Below, one piece after another: positions 51,191 to 62,040 of a stretch of 64,000 nucleotides of DNA. Positions within the stretch are counted from its first letter, which is position 1. Each line of letters starts with the position of its first letter. The position numbers and the translations under genes are program-made. This DNA comes from Hyaloscypha bicolor E. Lineage: Eukaryota > Ascomycota > Leotiomycetes > Helotiales > Hyaloscyphaceae. The stretch covers positions 664,092-728,091 of the forward strand of contig NW_020194588.1 of assembly GCF_002865645.1 (NCBI RefSeq), given 5' to 3'. The notes beneath the pieces were generated by a model that was given only the letters and a program-made list of their open reading frames with translations, did no database searches and was not told the origin of the DNA.

Positions 51191-52190
51191 GCCGACGCGC
51201 CAAAAATGGATCTCTAACCCTCACGATACACCAAACATTACAGCCACAGTACTATACTATGCGGTTGTGCCCTATCACGTACGCCAACGATGGAAAATGG
51301 ACGTGGGTACCGAGGCCGCAAGGGGGCATCATCTTGAGATGGTTGAGGACTAGCTGTAGTATAAGGCTAGGCTAGTCAGCCCACCTCCCGCAGACATAGG
51401 GGATTCCTCTGGGATAGCTGAGAGTGCTGGGAAACTCAGGTGCTGGAATAGCTTAGATGCTGGCATGACTCAGGTACTGGGCACAACGAATAGCCGAAGG
51501 AGTTTAGGCCGTCTTCGCCGACAAGAGGCCGTCCGTCTTGTTAGAGAACAGGCATCTCAATTTCTTCACACCATAGCACAAAAGATTGAGTCCGCCGATT
51601 GCATGGAGAGTGCCTTACCTCACGACGGTGACGTCGGCCGGGCCCCTGCTCGGGGGAGGGGCATCCTGCGGTAGTTAAAAGGTTGTCGCATATCTCAATC
51701 AGTGTTATATCAATCCTTAAGGGGGGTTTATAAGGCTGTTGAGTTTGACGGTTCGCCAACCCGCCCTAAGCGCGAACCCGCCGCACCGCTAATGGACATA
51801 ACTTGGCCTGTACCCCCTCGTATAATTTTAAATCGAGTCAGTACCCCCATATAATTTAAATCAAGTCAGGACCGACTTGATTCAGGAATTATGGATAGGA
51901 TCTTAACAACCAGAGGCGTGTCGCCATGAGAATAGTACCGTTAGACATCCCTTGCTCTTATCAGCAGCACACAATTAAAAAACACATCAATGCGATCTTG
52001 ATGTGGGTAATGATTGTCTTGCTAAGCTAGAAGGTTTGTAGCTAGTGGAGGGTTTAATATACTAGCTGATCAATCCTGTTGCCAGGTGGCGACACCTGGT
52101 AGCAACTGGGCACCCTGTTTTCATGTCCCCTAGTCAATAGATCTCTCAAGTGTTGTCTATCTATGTCTTCCATGGGGCAAGCCACACTAC
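51191..52190. other. Intergenic region with a short tandem repeat
   Basis: No gene recognised; a 69-codon plus frame (51,465-51,674) has no family. Two near-identical units of about 30 bases (GTACCCCC...TCAAGTCA type) lie in tandem at 51,810-51,868. The stretch at 51,420-51,480 has several AGGTGCTGG-like near repeats. Confidence 0.45.
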
Positions 52191-52819
52191 TCACTCCTCG
52201 GAAACGGAGACCGCTTGAGGAAGACCGTTCGAAGTAGTATTCATGGTAGGTGGAGTGCCGGAAGCTCCATCTCTCTCTTCCACTTCCACTTCTCGAGGCA
52301 TCTTAATAGTAACAGTGTTATTTTGCACATCCCGCTTGCCTGTAACGCCGTCACAGAGAAATGTGATACACGTGTACGCATCAAAAACGGCCCATTGGCC
52401 TCCAAGGCCAGGAAGGACGCAATTATCAACATAAAAGTAGTTATAACTTGGACCCATTAGCTGTGGACTCCGTGTGAACCTGAAAAGAAGTAAACTCACT
52501 AGCAATATCCAATATAATTGTTACCGGCATCATAAATAGTCAACTCGTTTGACTCTTGATTCCATGGCATATAGATGTCGCCATATCCGCAGACGTCCTG
52601 CATGTGTACAGTATAGCTAGGTGCGTTGCCGATGCCTGCCATTTCGCCACGATTCTTACCATAACACCAGCAATCTGAGTGGTAATCGTCCGATGGACAA
52701 GTGATATACACGTTTAACTCCGTCATCAAATGGAAGTCTGCTGCGGCGAAGGAGGCGGCTAAGACAGCCGCAAGCGTGAGTTTATTGATGAACATCGCGA
52801 CGGCGTGGCGAAAGTGCAC
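52191..52819 (-). CDS. Small secreted cysteine-rich protein, two coding segments
   Basis: The first segment (52,819-52,499) encodes a signal peptide (MFINKLTLAAVLAASFAAA, start at residue 9 or at the first Met) and about 78 mature residues with five cysteines (ITC, DCWC, DVC, GYC). It ends in TAG next to a GTGAGT donor-like sequence. The second segment (52,480-52,191, another frame) reads GPSYNYFYVDNCVLPGLGGQWAVFDAYTCITFLCDGVTG with three more cysteines, then a low-complexity tail. Together they would give eight cysteines, as in many fungal small secreted proteins, but no splice pair of normal length joins the two without a stop. Either the first segment is the whole protein or the gene is broken. 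Gene flanks are repeats. Host-interaction (effector-like) function is only an inference; no family recognised. Confidence 0.6.
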
Positions 52820-53402
52820 GGAGAGGTGGTAGATGATATCGTGTCAGGGACAGTAAACGTGAGAAGGCACAAAGTACCTTTATTGATGTCAATAACCTAA
52901 GAGCTTTGAGGAATGCTTCTACCATGGAGTGAGCGGTCGATGGATTTTATATCTTTCCTGCTTGAGTTGAGACTTGTAGCTTAATACCTCATATCAGACG
53001 TTACATCTGAACTTGTTAGGGAGGTAGCTAGTTAGAAAGAGCAGATGAAGCCTGTTGTGGTAAGCCCTAGCAAGGGGCCCGACCCTAGAGATTACTAATA
53101 TCTTTATAAGAATATAAGGTAAATTCTTATTAGCTTAGTTATTCTTATATCTTAAATTCTTATATAGAGTTTTAACTATTAATATAAGCGAATCCCTTAA
53201 TAGCTATTTTACTAATATAAAAGCTTTAATTAGATTTAATTTATTAACTAATAGTAAAATAGCAATTTCTATATATATAAGTATTTCTACTTTCTAGATA
53301 AGTTTACTATATAACTAGTTTCTAATTACTCCTTAATAATAGTTTCCGTATTTTGTAATCCGATCCAATGGACGCTTACTATCGGGTAAGCAGAGTAATG
53401 AC
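52820..53402. other. Upstream region, partly RIP-bleached
   Basis: The first 250 bases look like an ordinary promoter for the secreted protein gene. From about 53,090 to 53,340 the sequence becomes TA-rich with scarce CpA, like the 1-34 kb block, so it is probably a short decayed repeat. No gene seen. Confidence 0.5.
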
Positions 53403-53546
53403 ACTACGCAGGTGCAGACCCTAATGTTTGCTCTGCCGCCTTGAGTTCTGCTAAGCAAAAGTCGGCTATAGCGCTTTGCTATAGGGCATTTCAGCGCAAC
53501 CCCTGCAAAGGCGGTGTAACAAACATTAGGGCTTACGCCTACGTAG
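53403..53546. mobile_element. Small MITE-like inverted repeat element, 144 bases
   Basis: The left end ACTACGCAGGTGCAGACCCT and the right-end complement ACTACGTAGGCGTAAGCCCT agree over about 28 bases through CTAATGTTTG, with a few differences. A second inner hairpin (GCTATAGCGCTTTGCTATAG) is present. No target duplication was evident, so the class is uncertain. Confidence 0.6.
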
Positions 53547-53622
53547 TAGTCGGCCGAACCCTGCTCGTACGTACTGACTACTGAGAGGCACTTTCTCTCT
53601 CTCTTTATACCGGCATCAAGTA

Positions 53623-56420
53623 GGGCAGGATTTTAGGCAGTAAGTGGTCAAAATCCAAAACACTCGAGCACCAAACCACCAAAACCACGCAATTGCAAAA
53701 CCACCTCGCATGCTACTTAAAATAGGCGTAGAATTGCACCAAAATTAATACTTAGACTCGTACTTACTATTAATAGGGTGCTCTTTATGTATTGCAGTGA
53801 GCTGCCCTGCAGGAAGCTGCATCCCCCAACCCCCCGCCCCCCCTCTTCCCAAGAGAGCTCTTTATAAATCGCAGTAAGCTGCCCCCAAGGAGCCCTTTAT
53901 TCCTTCGTCCGCTGAGACATTGCCAGGCGCTAGCAAGGGGGAGTCCTGCACTGAACAGGGGGGGCTCGCCTGGCATACGGAGCATAATAATTATGTACCT
54001 TTGCATGCAAATTTATTAGTAAGCTATATTATTTAAATGAAATCGCTACCAGTACTTCCCCTCTTTATAGAGCGGTATATTACAAAAAACACCCCCACCC
54101 TATAAGCGTTTTGGTATACTATTTACCCCTTTTCCTAAGACTCTTTTATACTTTAGAGTATATAAATGCCACGTACAAGTGCCCCTTTTAAGACGCTTTT
54201 CCTAATAGTATAAATACTAGAGTTTAGGGCCGAATAGCCTCTTACTCTCTAGCTTCCTTTATAAGCTCGCTAGCTTTGCCTTCTCAGAATACCCTAAAAG
54301 ATTATAATAAAGCTCGATTCTAAATTGCAAGTATATAAGTAGATATTCTTATATTCTATATAACTAATAAAGCCTATATATATTAATATATACTATATTA
54401 ATTAGCTAGTAAAATAAGGGCTACTAATTCCTTAGAATAGGTTTATAAGTTTTATATATTTTCCTAAATTAATTTACAAGGTCTATATATCCTATATATT
54501 AATTATAATTATTAATAAAGCTAGAAATCTTAAGCTTCTTTATTAATAAATTACTAAAAAATCTTATAGATAATTTATTTATTTATAAATGTCTTTATAG
54601 GCCGTTTCCTTTTCTTTTTTCGGAAATTCTCTGCCTTATCTATAATATAAATATTATTTAGATATAAGATAATACTATTATTTTACTAAGCTAAGTAAAA
54701 TATATTCTAAATTATTACTATAAGTAAGGTATTTCATTCTAGCTTTTTTCGCAAATCGGGTTTTAATTATTAATAATTCTAATAGAAATAGCTTATATAG
54801 GCAAGTAGTATTTACTATATTAAATTTATAGGCTTATAGCTTTATAAATAAGGATATAGAAATAAAGTAATTATTGAGATATATTATAAAATAGTAGTAT
54901 AGAAGAGAAAGTACTAGATTTCATATAAGAGAACTAGTATTTATAAGTATTAGATAGAGAATTATTTTTTGTAATTCCTTTTTTTATAAGCTTTAAATCC
55001 AATTATATATATATCTGTAATTTATAAATCTATAAATCTTATATTTTTATTTAATTAGCTTTTTAGATATCTTATATATATATAAGAAACTAAAATAATT
55101 AGTAAAATAATAAAATAAAAAAGAAGAAAATATATTTACTAAAATACTATATTATAAGCTTATTAATATTTATATTAGATAAAGGCGAGTAATATAATTA
55201 GAAGAAAGCTTAAATAAATAAAGCAAGAAGTTTAAGCTTATACTATTATATCTTATTAGAAGATAAGTAATACTTCTTTTACTTATTATTATTAGGATAT
55301 AAAATATAATAGTACTATTTAATTTACTTAAAATACTAGTATAATATATAGCTTGTAATTGAATATAAAAGTCCTTTATTAAAGTCTATATTCTAATATA
55401 TCTTAATTTAAGGCTTATTATATATTCTTATATATATAATAGTATCGAGAAATATATATAGTTCTTCTATAAGCAGATCTGTCTATTCTCGTATGCTTTC
55501 CCCCTTTATATATAGCCTTTGCTTGCTCGCATATCGATTAGTATTTGTAGTAATTGTCTGAAAATGCTCGTGGGTAAAGAACAGGCTATAAAAGCGCAGG
55601 GCATTGAAAACCGTCTATCTGCCAAAATGCGAGGAATACCAAAATTGCTATATTCAGAAAATTATACCAAATCTTAATAGAACGCCCGAAATTCTTCAAA
55701 AGTGCTTTATGTAATAGAAAAGAAGCAGATCTAACTTTGGCGAAATTTTTATAATAATAGAATATAATATGGAATTATGAGAATTTTGTAATGTGAGCAT
55801 TAAAATTGCGCCCGTCCTCGCTTATCGAGTTGAACGGATTTTAATGCCGTGCGCTTTTGTAAAGTAATCGAAAGGGCATGGTTTTAGAGGGAAGGTAGGA
55901 GGTAAAAATGCTCTTGCTGGGTGTTTAGGTTCGGGTTGGAAGGGCTTGTAGGAAATGTCTGTAATTGGTCCAAGTTTGTGGAGTATATTTTCAAGTGATT
56001 GGATGCTTTTGAGCCCTTAGGCTATGGAGGTGGGCTAGAAGATGGGCTAGGAGAGTAGTCCATTACTGGCTGCATGAGTGCGTACTGGAGGGGCATTATT
56101 GGATACGATTTCATCCGTGCGATATAGCTTACTAATAAATTTATATACAAAGGTATATAATTATTATGCTCCGTATACCAGGCAAGCCCCCCCTGTTCAG
56201 TGCAGGACTCCCCCTTGCTAGCGCCTGGCAATGTCTCAGCGGACGAAGGGCTATCTAGTGAGCTGTCCCAAGGGAGCCGCCCCCAGTAAGCTGTCCCGAG
56301 GGAGCCGCTCCCAGAGAGCTGCCCCCTCTCCCTGCCCCCTTCCAAGAGCTACTTTTCAGGAAGCTATCAATAAAGGAGCTTTATATATATTATAATAAGT
56401 TGCCCTATAGAAAGCTGCCT
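53623..56420. mobile_element. Second fold-back element copy, invaded and truncated
   Basis: The left end GGGCAGGATTTTAGGCAGTA at 53,623 (preceded by TA) and the following AATAGGCGTAGAATTGCACC and GGGTGCTCTTTATGTATTGCAGTGAGCTGC match the element at 50,059. The module array is interrupted at 53,902 by another element and resumes at 56,250 (GTGAGCTGTCCC, GGAGCCGCCCCCAG). It then fades into RIP-type AT-rich sequence near 56,400, and the right terminal repeat is not visible. Confidence 0.7.
53902..56249. mobile_element. 2.35 kb element with about 127-base terminal inverted repeats
   Basis: The ends CCTTCGTCCGCTGAGACATT (left) and its complement (right, ending 56,249) are followed by about 127 bases of inverted identity with a handful of differences, most of them C-to-T or G-to-A with the right copy more mutated. 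The interior is strongly RIP-bleached from about 54,200 to 55,480 and nearly normal from about 55,490 to 56,100. No transposase could be recognised, although plus-strand frames at 54.35-54.95 kb read like a degraded protein. No target duplication was evident. Probably a DNA transposon derivative of unknown superfamily. Confidence 0.7.
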
Positions 56421-57479
56421 TTTACTATTTTCTAAAAAGTTTTTACTAGATTTCTTACTAAGATCTAATATCAGATATAAAAGTTCTTTTTCTAGCTTGA
56501 ACTCTAATTTAAATAAAGAAACTTAGATAATTCTTAATATTATTATACTAAATAAATTTAGATATATAATAATTAATTTAAAGTTTTTTAAAGTTTTATA
56601 AGCTTATAATATTTCTCTTAATCTCTAATAAAACTAAGAGTATTATTAGATTTTAATTATTTTAAATCCCGTAATTTTATAACTAAAATAATTTACTAGA
56701 AAATTCTTATTTATTAAAAATATATTCTTTAATTAAATATAATCTAATAATGAAATAGTATAGTAAAAATATAAAAGAAAACTTAATTATTTAATTAAAG
56801 AAAGAAAGAAAAAGGGAAAGAAATATTATAGACTTTTATAAAGTTATAATTTTACTAGTTTATATAATAATTATAATAGCTAGTATTATATAATTAGTTT
56901 TAGTTAAAGGAATTAATTTCAGCTAAGATTCCAAGCTATAGTTTAAACTAAACTCGCTTTTAAAACTCGGTATTTTAGTAGTTTTGGCTATATTTATTTA
57001 TTTACTATTATATTTTATTTCTTTTTTCTTTAGCTTTAAATTTTATAGAATATTAGAATTATAAATCTTTATATATTATATTATTATTTTATTTTTATTA
57101 TTATAATAATGCTATATTTATATATAATACTATATAACTTATTTTTTTATTATAATTTTATATTTTGCCTAGCCTAGTATCTAGTATTTAGTATAATAGG
57201 GATATAAAATACGGAGTAATATAGGAGTAAAGAATGGGCTTCCACAGCGTGGGATCACAGCGTACGAGTGAGGCGTGAAATTAGAGAGTGAAGGTTGGTT
57301 TGTTAGTTGGTTTTCTAAGAACTAAGAAGGAGAGCGGGGAATATATATGAAACCGGACGTACGGACGTCCAGTAGTCACCTGACCGCGCCACGTGACCAA
57401 TAGGGGTAAAATCCCCACCACATTAGTACCTTAGCTTAGTATCTGGGTATCTAATATCTAGGGTTATATAATAGTTATA
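56421..57479. other. RIP-type AT-rich stretch followed by a normal-composition patch
   Basis: 56,420-57,180 is TA-rich like the left block and includes a mutated copy of the LTR-like repeat (56,860-57,080). 57,230-57,430 is of normal composition (GGACGTACGGACGTCC palindrome-like sequence, CACGTGACC) and non-coding. No gene seen. Confidence 0.5.
56860..57080 (+). repeat. LTR-like dispersed repeat, RIP-mutated copy
   Basis: Aligns with 57,480-57,735 through AGCTAAGATTCCAAGCTATA and later CTTTAGCTTTAAATT, but nearly every C in the other copy that precedes A (and each paired G) is T (or A) here. Confidence 0.75.
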
Positions 57480-57736
57480 TATAATAAAGCTATAATGGCT
57501 GGTATTATATGGTTGGTTTCAGTCAAAGGGGTTGGTTCCAGCTAAGGTTCCAAGCTATGGTTCAAACCAAGCTCGCTTCCAAAGCTCGGCGTTTCAGTAG
57601 TCTCAGCCATACCTACTTATCCACTGCCACACCTCACTCCTTCCTCCTTAGCTTTAAATTCTCAAGACATAGGAAATTATTAATCTTTGAGCCTCGTTCC
57701 ATTGCTCTGTTCCTGCCGTCACAAAAGCTAAGGGAA
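57480..57736 (+). repeat. LTR-like dispersed repeat, unmutated copy
   Basis: Same repeat as 56,860-57,080 and, more distantly, 63,040-63,225. It contains CTCGGCGTTTCAGTAG and CTCCTTAGCTTTAAATTCTC and ends in CTGCCGTCACAA; read on the minus strand it starts TTGTGACGGC, compatible with an LTR start (TG). The 82-codon frame within it is not considered a gene. Confidence 0.7.
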
Positions 57737-58110
57737 GCTATATTCTGGGAAATTTAGAATACTAAGCCCTATTAGGCCGAGCTATAAGCAAGGAACTATA
57801 AATATTTAAAGGACTTTAATTCGAGATTCTCTTTTCTTTTTAACTTAGTTTTTTTAATAAATAATTCTTCTATAAGTATCTTATTTATAGGTTCTTTTTA
57901 TAGGGCTATAATATTAAACTAAACTCTTTCTTTCTATCTAGAAAAGCTCTAGAATATCTTTCTTAAAACAATTATTTATTTCTAAAAAACGACTTCTTAT
58001 ATATAAATTATATATACCTAATATCTTTAATATAGCCTCTTATACTAATAGCCTTTCTAAAAGTCTTTACCTATATCCTATAATCCTATTTCTTATATCT
58101 AGTTCCCCTT
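57737..58110 (+). repeat. Dispersed repeat matching 7.09-7.46 kb
   Basis: Starts AGCTATATTCTGGGAAATTT and runs to about 58,110. It matches the reverse strand of 7,090-7,460. Partly RIP-affected. No protein recognised. Confidence 0.65.
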
Positions 58111-58193
58111 TAATCCCTAAACTGTAGTCCTGCAGTGACTCTATCTTGAGCTCCAAATACTTGCTTTCATTAAAATTGCCAACAATTTATGTC

Positions 58194-59190
58194 ATGGCTG
58201 CCTCCAAAAAGATATTAATTATAATTGGGGCAACAGGAAACCAGGGCTCCTCTGTGGTAGACGAGTTTCTCAAACTACCCAACCGGAATATTCGCTGCCT
58301 CACACGGAAACCCACCTCCTCCGCCTCCTTCGCTTTATCTGCTCTTGGAGCAGAGGTGGTCCAACCCGGCCTCTCGGACCTCTCCTCTCTTTCCAAAGGA
58401 TTTGCCAATATCAACGCCATTTTCCTGAACACCAAATTTCTGGGAAACATTCAGGGCAATATTACAGGCGAAGCCTTCCGTCGGCGAGAAGTCAGCCAAT
58501 GAAGCGGCTTTCAACACCAAAGTCCTGCATGGAAAAATGCAGCCATTGCAGCAGCAGGCGTGCCATCTCTTGAATACTTCGTCTACTCCGCTATTCCTCC
58601 CATGAAAGCACATTCGAATGGAAGCCACGGCAACGGCAATCACTGAGACACGAAGGCCATGGTCATCGAATACATCTTGAACGAGCAACCTGAACTGGCC
58701 GAGAAAGTCTCCCTCAACTACCTTTGCGGCTACAACACCGATCCCATGCTCATTCCAAGATTCAACCGTGCTAGTGGGAAGTACTCATTTGCCTTACCGT
58801 TGGCAAAGGATGTACGCATATCGATTATAGACCCCAAGGAGCCAACGGGACCTTTCGTTCTTCCATTGGTTGAGGATGAGGATGCTGGCACCAAGCTTCT
58901 TGCTTACGATGCAAAGAGCTACCTGACCATTGGAGAGATTGTCGATCTTTGGTCGAAGACAAGTGGCCAAGATGTAGTCTTGCAGAGTATGTCTTCGTGA
59001 CTGCCGAGATTAGGTACTAGAAGTTTGGCATCTCAATGGAGGTGCTTGTGCGCTTGGATTCATCAGAGAGTATGGGTATATGGGTGGGGTGAATAATTTC
59101 CTCGAGCCTTCGCAGCTGGAGAAGTAGGTGAAGACGCAGTCGTTTGAGGATTGACTGAAGGGAAGAGATCGGAAGGAAGTATTGGATTAT
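58194..59190 (+). pseudogene. NmrA-like NAD(P)-binding protein pseudogene
   Basis: The start MAASKKILIIIGATGNQGSS carries the GxxGxxG nucleotide-binding motif (residues 12-18) of NmrA-like atypical short-chain dehydrogenases, which in fungi include redox-sensing regulators. The first frame ends near 58,501. The neighbouring frame then continues with FVYSAIPPMKAHSNG, followed by an in-frame TGA near 58,646. The third part (58,659-59,000, VIEYILNEQPELAEKVSLNYLCGY and FVLPLVEDEDAGTKLLAYD) matches the C-terminal half. After a stop, further homologous but shifted sequence runs to about 59,190 (REYGYMGG-like). At least one frameshift, one nonsense codon and a damaged tail show it is dead. The decay is not mainly RIP-type. 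It lies next to repeats on both sides. Confidence 0.85.
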
Positions 59191-59473
59191 TTGAGCTCTG
59201 CCAAATAATTGGGTCTAGGTTTCCCAGAAGAAGAACAATCAACTCTGTGTATCATCATGTCTTTTGTTATCTTAATTGAAGAGAATCATTGAAAGTTACG
59301 ATGTGGGAACCACGACACATCAAGCTCCCCGTGCTTACACTCGCGTCACTTCAAGAAGAGTACCAAACCATTTCATGTACTAGCAGAACCGAAATGAAAA
59401 AGCAATCAAAAATCATTGAATATACCAATTCGCTTGGCCTGACCTGGGATTACCCGTGATAGGGGGTTGAAAC

Positions 59474-59984
59474 CAGTGTGTCAAAGGATTATTCAAGTTA
59501 TTCAAGTTATTCATGAATAATTCATGAATAACTTGAATAGAATATGAGTAACGAATATCTTAAATAATTTGAGTAAAATAGAATAATTATTCATGAATAA
59601 CCACGTGGAAGTCACGTGGAATTCAATTAATTATAGTAAATTGACATATATTTAAATTTTTTAAAAAAAACTAAGGTATTTATTAAGCAGCCTTATATAA
59701 GCTAAGCTAATACTCATATAAGTCTACTTAAATGCTGATTTTCTATAATAAATAAAGTAATTATCGCTAAGGTTCGATTCGCTTACCAAGCGCCACTATT
59801 ACCTGATTGGGTAGCGAGGTGACGCTAGGTGCGGCCCCCCGAAGCCTTACCCAATTAGGCTAGCTCAATCACGTGCACAGATCACGTGCGTTATTCAAGT
59901 TATTCATGAATAACTTGAATAATATATGAATAAAATAAGAGTAACGACCGTTATTCTATTCTACTCTATTCATTTGACACACTG
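59474..59984. mobile_element. hAT MITE, 511 bases
   Basis: Ends CAGTGTGTCAAAGGATTATT and ATTTGACACACTG, with a perfect 8-base target duplication GTTGAAAC (59,466-59,473 and 59,985-59,992). Subterminal ATTCAAGTTATTCATGAATA repeats occur at both ends, and CACGTG sites occur inside. Same terminal repeat family as 48,739-49,541. It lies between the NmrA pseudogene and the 3' side of the esterase gene. No coding capacity. Confidence 0.95.
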
Positions 59985-60190
59985 GTTGAAACTTTAGAGT
60001 GTTCAGAAGCTCCATCTCCCATCTAAGCGAGCCGGAAAAGGGTAAGCAAGAAAATTTTCACGCGCAACGCTTCGCCGCATTACCCCCCACATCTCCCCGC
60101 CAAAAAAAAAAGGGGTTTTATAGGGTAGCTTTATTTCCCATAGCAGTCATAACTTCGTATCTAGTTTCTAAAATAACTATCTTCTCAACA

Positions 60191-62040
60191 TTAAAGCAAA
60201 TACGCAACTACTACAGCACCCAACCCAACCCACCCACCAACCTTCAGCTTCCTCCCTGCACTTTTACTCGTCGTCGGCGTACTTCCACTCCCCGTCGCAG
60301 TCCCCGTCGCAGAACTCGAACTCGAGCTTGCAGTTGGAGTGGGCGTAACACTCGCCCCCAAATCCGGCAACGCGGGGTAATTACTGGCATTCGTGCTCGA
60401 CACATTGACAAAGATACAATCCGCATCATACCGATACGGATTAATAAGGTTCGGGCCGGTGATATTACCAAAGGCAAGTCTGATCAGCGTATCCCTCCTC
60501 GTATCATATTCTGGCCAGCCATAAGTCGTCAATCCTTTTTGAGGATTCTTGGCGAACGCAGCCCAGGCTCCACGCATATAGTTTGCTATTGAGACTTCTT
60601 CGGAGGTGGAAGAGCCAGGCGCGGTGTCGAAGATGATAGGGATTTCAGCCGCGTGCCATGTACCTGCTTCAGAGGAGACGGCGAGGTTGGGGAACACACC
60701 AAAGTAGCGGTACCGCCAGGTCGGGTTGCCAGCAGCGATGGAGGCATTGGCACGGATTCCAGTTGGGCATGTAAATTCTTGGAGGTTGAAGTCGTCCCAG
60801 AAGGTGTCGGGGAAGAAGAGACCGGAGAGGGCGAACTCGGTGCGGAAGAGGCCGCCTTCGTAGTTGTTGTTTCCGATGAGCATGGGGACTTTGGCGGGTG
60901 TGCGCTGCGAGTAGTTGGAAAAGATGACGGTGTCATCAACGGTGGGCCCAAAGCCGCCGAGGATGGAGGCTGTCCCGCTGAGGGCGGGGATGGCATTGAG
61001 GATCGAGGTGTAGGTCTGATTTCGCATGCAAGAGAGGACAGTTGCGGGATCCGAAGAGGCGTTTCCGCATTCAAATGTCTCGGTTACATTGAGCCATGCT
61101 TCAGCAGCAACGGCTTTGGAGTTCGGAAGACCCCAACCAAACATGTTACCGGATTCGGGGATGAATCCTGCAGCAATCGGATCTGAAGCCCACGCATAGG
61201 AATATGCATCCACTGAAGCTCCACCGGCAGACTGTCCAAAGAGAGTGATTCTGGATGAATCGCCCCCAAAGTTCTCAATGTTGTCTCGTACCCATTCTAC
61301 AGCCAGTCGCTGATCCAGCAGGCCTAGATTTAGCGGTCCATTGGGGTTTCCTGGAAAGCCGAGGATACTCAACCGGTAGCTGCCCCAAAGTTAGTATCTA
61401 GGCATCCACAGAGGATTAGAGTACCCACTTGAAGGAGACAACAACAACATCCTCTTGATCTGCAATATTGGCCCCATTGTATGCCGGAATCGAAGAACTT
61501 CCACTGCTGAATCCACCTCCATAGATCCAGACTAGCACCGCCTTCTTCGCATCTCCGGTTTGTGGTTTCGTCCAGATATTTAGATATAGGCAATCCTCGC
61601 TGTAATTGGCGCCTCTATTGCTCAATACCCCCAACACCGTTATTCCGGCAGCTGTAATGTTCGCGGCTGCTAATTCTTCAGCGGTAGGGAGGGAGCTTGA
61701 GCCTTGGTGGACAGGACATGAAAAGCCCTAATGGACAATCTATTAGCTATCCCTCCCACCTTTGCGAGTGAACCAGACTTACAAAAGAACTGCCATTGAG
61801 CGGCGCAGTGCCATTGAACGCAAGCGGCGCCGCGAACCTGAGATCTCCAATTGGCGCCTGCCCGAACGGAATCCCCAAGTACTCAGAGACGTCCGAATCG
61901 TTCGTTGCAGAATGTCCGTTGACAGGTCCGCTGCTCGTCTGGACTGTTTGCCCCACCGTCCAATTAGCAGCCCGTTCTTCGAGCTTAGCAGCTAGAGCAT
62001 ATGAGGCTGCCACTAGGGAGAAGAGTGCGAGGGACCTCAT
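60191..62040 (-). CDS. Secreted type-B carboxylesterase/lipase, probably GPI-anchored
   Basis: Three exons (62,040-61,783; 61,727-61,429; 61,379-60,191) give 581 residues. The signal peptide is [18 protein letters not shown]. The alpha/beta-hydrolase shows [10 protein letters not shown], the oxyanion segment [10 protein letters not shown], the nucleophile elbow GQSAGG (Ser about 235), an acidic residue in NNNYEGGLF and the histidine in GTWHAAEIP, so the Ser-Glu-His triad of the cholinesterase/type-B family is complete. It would hydrolyse carboxylic esters outside the cell. There are many N-x-S/T sites. The C-terminus is a Ser/Thr-rich stretch ([18 protein letters not shown]) followed by a hydrophobic tail ([16 protein letters not shown]), the pattern of GPI anchoring. 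Introns are 49 and 55 bases with GTGGGT and GTAAGT donors; the first donor choice restores [14 protein letters not shown]. The gene appears intact. Confidence 0.92.

Noticed and set aside
57509..57757. 82-codon plus frame
   Set aside because: It lies within a dispersed LTR-like repeat that is also present in a mutated copy 600 bases upstream.
59770..59800. tRNA-like T-loop motif GGTTCGATTC
   Set aside because: It is inside a hAT MITE, and no acceptor or anticodon stem of a tRNA can be folded around it; it is part of a small hairpin.
60653..61186. 177-codon plus-strand frame (and a 162-codon minus frame at 60,586-61,074)
   Set aside because: Shadow frames of the carboxylesterase exon 3, which has the catalytic motifs in its own frame.
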